From the NCBI GenBank assembly GCA_018389105.1, contig JACATO010000632.1, positions 893,878 to 957,877 of the forward strand: a DNA stretch of 64,000 nucleotides, given 5' to 3'. Below, one piece after another: positions 36,298 through 46,439 of this stretch. How positions within the stretch are numbered: the first letter of the stretch is position 1; every line of letters starts with the position of its first letter. A program made the translations under genes and the position numbers. The notes below the pieces were generated by a model that saw nothing but the letters and a program-made list of their open reading frames with translations, did no database searches and had not been told where the DNA came from. The DNA comes from Nautilus pompilius. Its lineage: Eukaryota; Mollusca; Cephalopoda; Nautilida; Nautilidae.

Positions 36298-38185
36298 CCG
36301 TGTTATCAAGAAGAGTCCGATGCGAGTTCCATACGAAATCTACAGTAGAAGATGGAGCACAGACACAAATATAACATTGCTGTTACGTCCTGACAGCCAT
36401 ACCTTTTGCCTTGCGTTAGAAGTCAGTCCAGTCGCGTTATTCGCGCTGGTGACTGTGAAGAACCCATGCACGAACTACCCACTTCAGCCCTGGACCAATA
36501 CGCAGCTATTTCTTGGGCGAGAAGCAGCCCGACTTGTAAATTCTGACCCCGATCACCTTCGTCTACCTTATCATCATCTTATTTTCTCTTTTACGGTTTT
36601 CATTTATTTTACGCACTTACCACCTCTGTCGCAGCCCTTATAGGTCCACTCTCCTATTTATGAGTATTTATTTAACCTGTAAATAGGTTTTTCTGTTTTG
36701 TTTTGTTTTTGCTGTGGTGGTGGGGGGGATGAGTTTGGGGTAAATTAATTAAGCCGTTTGTCTCGTCGTCACCCTGCGGGAACAAACAGACACGCAGCTG
36801 ACACCGAACGTGCTGGACATTAATGTAGCGACCTCTGCCGGCCAACACGACACGAGCTTGTTTGCTGCACCAAGGGAGCCGGCCGGAAACCGTTCTGTTT
36901 AAATATCTACCCTGCATCCTACACACTTATGAAAGAGAACAAATTAGCGCGATCGCAGGAGGGCTGGACCTGTCTGCCACCCCGCCAGGATATGACGTCA
37001 CGAACGGAAGCTGCTTAGGAATGCGCTTGGATTTTGAGACATCGCTGGTCTAGCGGGGTCTCGGACAGAACTTGTGGCATTAGCGCAACGTGTCGTTGTC
37101 AATAGATCGGCCGGCACTCGAAGGCTAGTGATGAACACCTGACCGAGGTGGGGGTGGGGGTAAGATCGATCACGTGACAGAGATTCCTCGTAGCGGACTT
37201 CCGTTTTCTTCAGTAGGCAGCGGTGCCAACAACGGCGAATCTAAAGCTCGAAAGGTGGCGCTGTCCACTGCTCTTGTCCTTTCAGCGGCCGGAAGCAAGC
37301 GAGTTTTTTTCTCTAATTCATCCACAAATGAGTACGTTGCGACTGCGTGAATTCCTGTCTTTTCTAATTTTGCTTTTACCGCTTGGAAGCCCCACGAACC
37401 CGGATTTGTCTTTAATGCAGAGTGTTTATACCTGCTGAGGGTAAAGATCGCCGCCTCACACTTTGTATGCGCACGTGAACCATTTCAGGACTCACCCTGC
37501 TTTGTGACGAATTGTATCACAGTTCCTTGTTCCAACAAACTATTCATGGTAAACTCCGTTCGTAATATTTACTCTGCTGATACCTGTGGGATAAAAAGCA
37601 ACTTTACATTTCGGTATGAATAAAGTTCCACGTTTGTTCTAATAATAGTTTTAGAACCCATTGATTTAGCCAACTGTTGTATATTATTTGCTAAGCTGCT
37701 TGGAACCAGAAATACCTTTCGCTGCACCACCTTCACAATACCGTCCTGGCCAGTCTTCACCTAGTTTAAGATTATCTCGACTATTAGGTATTATATTATA
37801 TCATGGACAACTTCATTAGCTCAACCTTAAAATTTGCTTTGTCACTTTAGTGGTCTATCATCTTAAACGTTCAGATCGATCATCGAACATTCTGAAAGCA
37901 AAGTCCATCCACAAGTTACACTGATGCCATACTTTCCTTGTCATGTTCGAGATAAACTGAATCGGAGCTGTCACAAGATGTCAGAATGTCGAGAGTTTCG
38001 AATCGTGTTGACCACTTATGGGGGCCAGATTGAGACGTGAATATAGGAACTCGAAATTCTCGGAGTTCTACATGGGAATAAAATGCCGTAAGTTTTGGGC
38101 GGAGAACTTTCGCTGACTTTGTATTCAGCTTTTCGGGTTAAAATATCGACAGCCACGTTTCCGTGTTAAAGATAGACGATCCTGT

Positions 38186-38911
38186 TTCCAGGTGAAATAC
38201 TGAGGGCCATGTTTCCAGGTGAAATACTGAGGGCCATGTTTCCAGGTGAAATACTGAGAGCCATGTTTCCAGGTGAAATACTGAGAGCCATGTTTCCAGG
38301 TGAAATACTGAGAGCCATGTTTCCAGGTGAAATACTGAGAGCCATGTTTCCAGGTGAAATACTGAGAGCCATGTGTCCAGGTGAAATACTGAGAGCCATG
38401 TTTCCAGGTGAAATACTGAGAGCCATGTTTCCAGGTGAAATACTGAGAGCCATGTTTCCAGGTGAAATACTGAGAGCCATGTGTCCAGGTGAAATACTGA
38501 GAGCCATGTTTCCAGGTGAAATACTGAGGGCCATGTTTCCAGGTGAAATACTGAGAGCCATGTTTCCAGGTGAAATACTGAGAGCCATGTTTCCAGGTGA
38601 AATACTGAGGGCCATGTTTCCAGGTGAAATACTGAGAGCCATGTTTCCAGGTGAAATACTGAGGGCCATGTTTCCAGGTGAAATACTGAGGGCCATGTTT
38701 CCAGGTGAAATACTGAGAGCCATGTTTCCAGGTGAAATACTGAGAGCCATGTTTCCAGGTGAAATACTGAGGGCCATGTTTCCAGGTGAAATACTGAGAG
38801 CCATGTTTCCAGGTGAAATACTGAGAGCCATGTTTCCAGGTGAAATACTGAGGGCCATGTTTCCAGGTGAAATACTGAGGGCCATGTTTCCAGGTGAAAT
38901 ACTGAGGGCCA
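38186..38911. repeat. 27-bp minisatellite, about 27 copies
   Basis: The unit reads GAAATACTGAGAGCCATG plus TTTCCAGGT. About 27 nearly identical copies differ mainly at two sites (AGAGCC or AGGGCC; GTTTCC or GTGTCC). The period is a multiple of three and lacks stops in two frames, so long open frames appear on both strands (FPGEILRAM repeats on +, MALSISPGN repeats on -). No signal peptide, splice context or start context suggests translation. The high identity implies recent expansion. Confidence 0.95.
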
Positions 38912-39586
38912 TACTTTTCAACAAAATAATTCTGCCATGTTCATCCAGTTCAATTAGTTTTTTATTAAATTTGAAATTAAAATTACCTCGATGTTGTCAA
39001 CCAAAACATTTAAAATCCACGTGTCAGACACCTTTTCTGGAGATATAACACGGTAGAGAGTATGCGGACAGTTTTAAAATCATGGTGAGTTGAAAGCAGC
39101 CGTAAAAATGCTACGTCATATTAGATTTTACGACATCCACGTGACCCTCACTCCACACCCGACCGTCGAAGCCATCAGATGAGGCAACAGAAAGACTTCT
39201 CTTCCCGTCAGTATGCTGCGTTGTTCTGTCACTTTAGGGATTGTCCGCTTTTCGTGTTTGTCTGAATTTTAACACCCGTTAATCCCGCCGGATCCTGCCC
39301 AGCGTTTTAATGAAGTTATTTTATGATGTAGCAGATCTCCCAAGTATAAATTGTTCGCCCAAGACGGTATTTTTGTCAAAATTCAGACATCTTTTCCCGA
39401 GCTGATGGACACTTTACCCTTATTGTCTGGGTACGCTGAAGGAATCCTGCCCCTCAACCCACAAATGTACGGCAACAAGTTGTCCATTTTTTAGAGAACG
39501 ATATTTTTATTCTTCTTCTATCGCGAGAAACGACCGTCGAGGATCTTCGAGGCATCGATTATTTGGAGAAACTGTTAGGTTACCAT

Positions 39587-39595
39587 TTTTAAATA
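39587..39595 (+). promoter_or_regulatory. TATA-like box of protease B
   Basis: TTTTAAATA lies about 85-90 bases before the protease B ATG, almost the same spacing as the TATA box of protease A. Weak sequence, supported only by the parallel position. Confidence 0.3.
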
Positions 39596-39676
39596 CTTTC
39601 CGCTCTTAATTCACGACGAAGAGACATTTGCTTACATCATCACAGCACCTATCCCCTCCCCGCATCTCCATAAGCG

Positions 39677-41329
39677 ATGAGACCAGAAACGCGACTTTGT
39701 GGCGGTATCCTGCTAGCCGGAGTCTTTCTGCTGACGGATGCTGTTGCGACTCAGGGCGGCCGGAAGTGTGAACTCCGATGGCCCTGTTACATCTGCAGCA
39801 GTTTTCGCAGAGTGAACCCGAATAACTGCGCCAAGTTTCAGATGTGCTTCAGAAACGGAGTCAAGCGCGTGCAGTGCATTGACAGGAGACCTCGGAGTAA
39901 GTCCGCCATTGTTTTTCCTTTATTTGTCTCCCCTTCGTTAATTCTTCCAAGCGGCTGTTGTGTGAACTGAAGTGGTGCTCCAGGAGAATCCGAAAAACAA
40001 AAAACCTTTTGATGAATTAAAAGAAAAACAAAATTCGCACGGCTACTGCATCCAGGGTTAGGGTTAGCGATTCTCGAAAGTCATGCGCAAGAGATTTATG
40101 GTCGCGTCACGTGACAAACACCGTTACGGTGCACGAGACAGGTGGCGTCACCTAGGGTTGATGTAACAGAAAAATGGTCACGGTCCGTGTCCTTGTAGAA
40201 TCTTAAAGGATCTGACTTCGTTAATGAGGAGAATTTTCTTTTTTTTTTGTGAACTGCGCACATGAAATATAAATCGTCCATTTTAGCTACTTTTGATTGA
40301 TATATCAATATATGTACTGTATATAAATATATTATTTTCTTTTTGTTATCTGCCAGTTATGTCTGCATTGTTTGTATCTCTTTGTATGTTTTGTCTCCAA
40401 AAATTATCTATTTGCCAGTTTCTTTATACTCCAGCTGTATATTATCTAAAGCGAACGAACAAAGAACTCAGAATGTAAGCTATCGTATTTTGCACCATAT
40501 CCTCCAAAGGTCAAGGATGTTCAGACTAAGGGGCTGTAGTCCGGCGACTCGCATCGGCGAGTTTGGGTTGTGTTAACCCTTTAAAATATTTATTGTTCCC
40601 CTGATTTGTATTTGTAGTCGACAACGGACCTAGGTGCGGAGTCCGCGCCGCCAGGAACATCGTGGGTGGTGTGGAATCGGTGGAAGGGGAATGGCCGTGG
40701 CAAGTCTCTCTGAGAGACTTCGACAAACACTTCTGCGGAGGCGTACTCATAGACAGACTCTGGATTCTGACAGCAGCGCACTGTGTCTACTGGTGATGTA
40801 ACACCGCGTTTTATTGGCTAACTATTTTTTCTTTTTTTTTTTTTACACGCGACAGTTAGCCGTTTCTGGATCATCTGAATATATTCCTTCTGGGTGACGC
40901 TTTTAGTGACGTCATAGCCATTGTCTTCTCGTCACGTAAACTTGTCAGCTGGTGCCCCTTGTCGTGATGCTCATCTGCAAACGAGATGTTTCTGAATATA
41001 CCTGCAAAGGCTAAAGTAATGGATAAATATAGATACGGATTTAAGGAGTTCGGCCTGTTGTAAATGACGGTCTTCTGCTCCACTCTGTCTGTCTGTCTGT
41101 AGGGTCCTGTAACAGCTAAACAAAAGAATACGTAGGGTTGGTTTTACGGTTAATGTGTTGAATATTCTGTTGAATTGGCATCGCCGTAGTGGTTATATCT
41201 GAGCATCGCTAGCATATCACGTTCACCTGAGTTGGCAAAAATATATCTGAGGAATACTGCACGGTACACATTTAATATTTCCGATCAAGAAAAGAGTAAA
41301 AACGAAGAAATATTTGAATTGAGCGATGA

Positions 41330-41369
<40 letters not shown>

Positions 41370-44299
41370 TGAGAGAGAGAGATGGAGGGGGAGAGAGGTT
41401 AAAGTTTGAGACTTGCGCAGTAGAGAAGATTCCAAGTTGAGATGGTAAAGTTTTGGCTGCCACAGCCGAAACTTAGAGAAAGAATTCATTAATAACCGTA
41501 TTTCCTCGATATCTGTTCGGTATGTTTGAATCTGACCAACAAGAAATACACGGGAACTGCGCGGAAAAGAGATTAGCTTGCAGATTAAAGAAAGAAAAAG
41601 GATGTCTTGAAGTAAGAAACTCATAATATTTAAGATTACTTTATTGAAAACTAATTCTGCAAATGCTTTGTTTAGTTCGTGCCTTCTGCTATGTTCGCAA
41701 TCGGTCATCGTTTCGTTGACTTGCTCTTGCATTCCTCTCGTTCCTGTCAGTCTCTCTCTCTCTCAAATTGAAAGCAAACTCTGTGAGATGCTAAAAGTCC
41801 TAATGGCAGTAAACAGCTCGTTTCATTGGAACCTCATTAAAACGGAAAACATGAACATTATTTATAGCTATCTGCTTGCTTTTTTAGGTCCGTACCATCG
41901 AAGTTATCGGTCGTACTAGGGGAACATCGTTTGGATTTCACATCTCGCCACGAACAGAGGAGAAAATTGGCGAACATTTTCGTGGTGAGTCTGGTGTGGA
42001 AACGGCTCCAGCTGATTCTGTACCAAGCAAACATGAGTTCACACTTTCCCTTTACCTTTAATTTCACATATTGAATTTTGAAAATTGGAAGCACACGGGA
42101 ATCAGTCAAGGTTAGATTCCAGTCTTAGATTGTTTTTCCAATCATGTGTAAAATTAATAAAGCTCCATTCTGTAGCTAGTGATTGGATAAATCGATGCAG
42201 TAGTTAGTGGAAGCCAAAATCGCCCGTTATTTTGCAAGCACTGAACCAAACAAAGATACGGATACATTCGGATGTGCGCGAGACCCACGTGACATTTTAT
42301 AGACAGGTCAGATTATACAAACTTTGGCGGGGAAAGCGACGAAACTAACTTTTCCGTTTGGCAGTGGTGGAAATCGCAGTATTCCGGAGAAACGTATACT
42401 CCAAGTAAGTCGGTACAGAAACCAGACTACCAAGCGCTACCTAGTTGAAAGGTAGTCTTTTTATAGAAAACAGAAAATTTACATTGCCAGCAGAGGACAT
42501 CTGATACAATGAAAAGAAAAAAACAAGATGGAAAGAATACAATGGCGTACCATCGACAAAATGATATTAGTGAAAGATTTTAATTTTGAGATAGTTATTT
42601 TAAGATCAGCTTTAGGAATGAATTGCCATCCATGTTTCTAACTTTCCCTGTCTTTATTTATAAAACTTCTTAGTATGGCTGAGAATAAACGTTGATTTTG
42701 ACAATGGTGTCACTAAAAGAGCTGCACAGAATCAACATCCTGGACATCTACGATGTCTTAAATAATTTATTGAGATATCTTCAGCTCTTTTCGAAACGAT
42801 GTGTAATGCACCCACCGCAGGAGGAGAGGAGAGTTGGGTGCCGAAGGTAGCCACACATACTGCAGAAACTGTCTACTGGAACTCTCCATTTTTCAGATGT
42901 GGGAGAAAACAGAACTGCCCGGCTGATTGGTAACAAAGAGAGTGAAGGAACCATGTTAGAGGCGCACCAAGCTGAACCGCTCCAGAACGGAATGGGAACT
43001 CGGATTTTCGGTCTCAGCTTTTATACTACGCTAGCCACTGGAACACTGCGCCGCATAAGGCGATGTCTGTTTAAATTTTAAAACATTTACTTATTTTCTT
43101 TTTTAAAAAAGAACTTTAGAGGCATTAGCATAATTTGCATTTCACCTTGGAAGAGTAAAATGAATCTGATGCTTTTTTTTTTTTTTTTAAATGTATCAAA
43201 ATTTCAAAATTTATTGAAGTAAAATTACTTCGTAGGCAGAGAGCCCACGTGGTAAAGCCGGAAATGACGTCAGACCGCGACGACTGCAGGGTGTTACAAC
43301 TACAGCACGACTTCATTTCTGTGGCCAGGTATCAGGGAACGTGGAAGTGTTTTCTGATCACCGCGTATTCTGAACTTCTTCCTGACCGACATTAGACGTT
43401 AGACACGATGAACCCGTGACTTTAAAAGTGGCTGCCCCCTTTTCATACCTGTAATTAGGTATATTGACGATATTCTGCTTTCTCTTTTCAGCACCCGGAT
43501 TTTCATTATGGCGGTAACTACCCGAATGACATAGCTCTCTTGAAGCTAACTTACCCAGTAAGGTACACGCTCTATGTGCAACCGGCTTGCCTCCCCTCTC
43601 CATCCGACCGGTATGCTTACGACAGCAGCTGCTGGATTACGGGCTGGGGCGATACAAAAGGTAGAAACCCTTGTTGTCGTTTATTGATTATTTATCTGAA
43701 AATAACCTTTTCTTTCACATGCCTTTATCTTCTAATTGTCAAACTAATATAAAATGCATTAATAAATTAATTATATATGAAATATGGAATATCTAATTGA
43801 TGAAGTTCCCCATTATGGCCGCAAGTGGTGCTCGATATACGAACTGAGAGAAATCCTTGATACCTTTTTAACCTGCCAACTAGAATTTTTCAAAGGAAGG
43901 TTCGGGCCCTGCAGGATACAGGAGCCTTAGAAAGAAAGAAAAAAAACAGCAACAGAAATATGAGTAAACTTTGTATTTATGTAGTTTTGTTTTATTTCAA
44001 AGGAACCGGTGATGCCAACGTGCTAAGAAAACTGAGAGCACATATCATCAACCATAAAAGATGTGCCTGGAACTGGAAAAACGTTATAGAGGATTCTCAC
44101 ATCTGCGTGAACAACGGAGAGACTGCGCATGCGTGGTTTGTTAGAAAGGGAGATAACTTCTCTCTCAACCTTTGCTTTTGTGTGTGTGTGTGTGTGTGTG
44201 GTACTCTAATAACAAACAGGTGAATAACTTCTTTTAATTGTCTCTAGCTGATAACACAACAGGTATAGGCCGAGAGAAAGGGAGAGAGAGAGGAGAGAG

Positions 44300-44345
<46 letters not shown>

Positions 44346-44484
44346 AGAGAGAAGGAAAGAAAAGAGAGATGGTGAGAGAGAGAAGAGAGAGAGAGAGAGA
44401 TGGAAGAGAGAGAGAGGTGGAGAGAGAGATGGAGAAGAGAGAGGGAAAAGAAAAAGATAGATGGAAGAGAGAGGGGAGATCGCT

Positions 44485-44548
<64 letters not shown>

Positions 44549-45055
44549 TGGAGAGAGAGAGAGAATTTCCTAGAGAAGGAAGAGAAAGAAGAATGGTGAG
44601 CTCGTAGAGCGCGCTCTCTCGCGAGCGCTTTGGTACTCTCGCTAGCAGGGGTGGCAGAGATCTGCATCTCAGGTCCCTCGCGCTTCTCCTTTCACTCGCT
44701 TTTCTCTCTCTCTCTCTCTCGCTCTCGAGAGACTCTCGCGCTCGATCTCTCGCTGCGCTCTCTCGCTTTTCTTTCTCTCTCTATCTATATTCCTCCCCGT
44801 TCCCTCTCCTGCGCTTCTCTCTTTGTTCCTCTCCTCTCTCTCTCTGTTTCTTCTCTCTCTCTGGCCGCTCTCTTGATCCTCGATCTGCTCTCTCTCTCTC
44901 TTTTTGTTCTTTGCTCGTGCATGGGTCTTTCTCTCTCTCTCGCTTCTATTCTCGCTCTCGCTCGTTCTCGCTCTGCTCTCGCTTGTTTCTCTCTCCGGTT
45001 TTCTCTCTCTCTGGCCTCTCGCTTGCCCTCTCCCTCTGCTCTTTCCTCTCCTGCG

Positions 45056-45086
<31 letters not shown>

Positions 45087-45740
45087 TTTCTTTCTTTCTG
45101 TCTTTCTCGCTCTTCTCTCTCTATGCTCTCTCTCTCTCGCTGCCTGGCGCCGCTCTCTCTCTTTTTTCGCCTCTTTTGTCTCTCCTCGCTTTTCCGCTCT
45201 CTTTCCCGCGCCCTCGCTCTCTTTCCTCTCTCTTTTTTTTCGCTCTCGCTCTCTCTGATCTCTATCCTCTCTCTCGCGCTCTCTCTCTCTCTCTCTCTCG
45301 CTCTCTCTTTTTCTTTTTCGTTTCTCTCTCTCTCTCTCTCTCTTGGTCCTTCTGCCTCTCTCTCTTTTCTCACTCCTCCCCTTATTAAGAAAATGTTCTG
45401 TTAATACAAATTATTTGAAAGTAAGAATTAATGGCTACGCTTTGCCCATCTCAATATGTATTTCCTTGGAACAGTTTGCTGTTTGAAGTAATAAACCGAT
45501 TAGTCATCGGACCTAGCCGAGGGAAAGGTCTTCCAGTCAATATGTTTCTTCATTTCTATTCAGGGAGATTCCGGAGGACCTCTTTCTTGCGTAAGGATGC
45601 GTGACGACCGCTTTGCCGTAGTCGGCGTGACGTCATGGGGCGACCTGTCATGCACGGCTCGGGGTCATTCGAGCATTTACACCAACGTCACGACGCACCT
45701 GGACTGGGTCACCGCCACGATGGACCTCAACTCTAAGTAG
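39677..45740 (+). CDS. Secreted serine protease B: Cys-rich module + S1 domain, one-base deficit in exon 5
   Basis: Exons: 39677-39896, 40618-40792, 41888-41984, 43492-43660, 44003-44135, 45564-45740; the same phases as copy A. A signal peptide (about 1-27) precedes the module C31-x5-C37-x2-C40-x16-C57-x9-C67, whose last cysteine is missing because exon 1 is short. The S1 domain begins at Ile88 (IVGG), preceded by Asn87. Catalytic His128 (TAAHC), Asp177 (NDIALLKL) and the Ser codon at 45570-45572 (GDSGGP) are present. Exon 5 is 133 bases where copy A has 134. Frame is kept to ICVNNGETA, then the expected Cys191 codon is read out of frame, and joining to exon 6 in the standard way loses the GDSGGP frame. 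Inferred pocket residues are Ala189 and Ser226. This is either a young pseudogene or a sequencing error; a repeat-rich intron starts just after it. Confidence 0.82.
41333..41400. repeat. (GA)n microsatellite
   Basis: Imperfect GA array in protease B intron 2. Confidence 0.9.
44178..44201. repeat. (TG)n microsatellite
   Basis: Short TG run in protease B intron 5, about 43 bases after the exon 5 end. Confidence 0.9.
44270..45375. repeat. Polypurine then polypyrimidine tract
   Basis: 44270-44595 is almost pure GA repeat on +. After about 100 bases of mixed sequence with GCGCGCTCTC-like motifs, 44696-45375 is almost pure CT repeat with scattered CG. The two arms are complementary in a broad sense and could pair as a very long hairpin or form triplex DNA. 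It fills most of protease B intron 5. Long open frames through it on both strands (Ser/Leu-rich or Arg/Glu-rich) are low-complexity artefacts. Confidence 0.95.
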
Positions 45741-46065
45741 CCGCCATTTTATTTACTAGCGGTGCGGACAGAGTGAAAGGAATTGTTTGCAAAAGTCCAT
45801 TTAGTAAGAAATTATCTTTAATGTGTTTATAGGCGTGGAGTTTCTTCTCGCGCAGCCGGCGATAGGTTAGGGTTAGGTCACTCATCATCGGAGTCGCCAC
45901 AGTGGCTCGTGACGTCGCTGATGACGTAGCGCACGAGCGCAGATGACCTTGAGGATGGCTTCCCACAACTTAAGATGCTTCGATCGGATCCTAGAGATGA
46001 ACGATTTTAAACGCTTGGTTAATTTTTTTTTTTTTTTAAATTTTGTCAATTAATCTTAACATTAT

Positions 46066-46071
46066 AATAAA
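46066..46071 (+). terminator. Protease B polyadenylation signal
   Basis: AATAAA about 325 bases after the protease B stop codon, the first canonical hexamer seen downstream. Confidence 0.45.
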
Positions 46072-46095
46072 ACTATGTTCCGTCAAAGCAGTTGT

Positions 46096-46430
46096 TTATT
46101 TACGTAGTAACATTTCCTTGTTAGTGGATTTCTGTTTTATTCCATCAATGCTCTCAGGAAGATGCAAGGTTGGGGATGATGTGGTGACTGGTCGACCGTA
46201 TCTCTCGGGACCCACCCAGCTCCCGCGAGGAACCGGTCTTACCGTCAGCTCTGTCTGTCTGAGGCTGGTGTCTGCGCCGTCTCGCAAGCTGGACTCGAGG
46301 ACGAGACTCGCTGCCTGATTCTCCAAGAGAATCTTTTGGCTCCAGATGACCGGTTTGGTATTCGCAAGCGTTGGCAGACTTTTGTCGGCCTGTGTTGTCG
46401 GTCAGACAGAACTCCATCAACATCTCGCCC
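46096..46430 (-). other. Unassigned open region on the - strand
   Basis: Two overlapping frames are open here on -, and a good acceptor (TCTCTTTGATTCAG|GG) lies at their upstream edge near 46430. One frame reads as a plausible protein (KPVIWSQKILLENQAASLVL, then a Pro/Ser/Thr-rich part). An AATAAA on the - strand lies near its end. No partner exon or family was recognised; it may be a terminal exon or chance. Confidence 0.2.
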
Positions 46431-46439
46431 TGAATCAAA

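Larger units (their letters stand above)
34290..38185. other. Spacer between proteases A and B, left part
   Basis: No supported gene. It contains one AAGGGAGATAAT motif (34516), facing AAT/TTA microsatellites (35649-35912), a GA microsatellite (36226-36297), and CRE octamers at 35476 and 36993. Open frames at 35168-35590 and 36320-36643 show no domain. Confidence 0.55.

Noticed and set aside
38186-38911. CRISPR-like array
   Set aside because: Units are contiguous with no spacers, and the genome is eukaryotic.
38166-39048. Repeat proteins of 252 and 279 residues
   Set aside because: Products of a 27-bp minisatellite whose period is a multiple of three; open on both strands at once, no transcription context.
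44206-45404. Long open frames on both strands (Ser/Leu-rich and Arg/Glu-rich)
   Set aside because: They are simple GA/CT repeat read in frame; no domain or start context.
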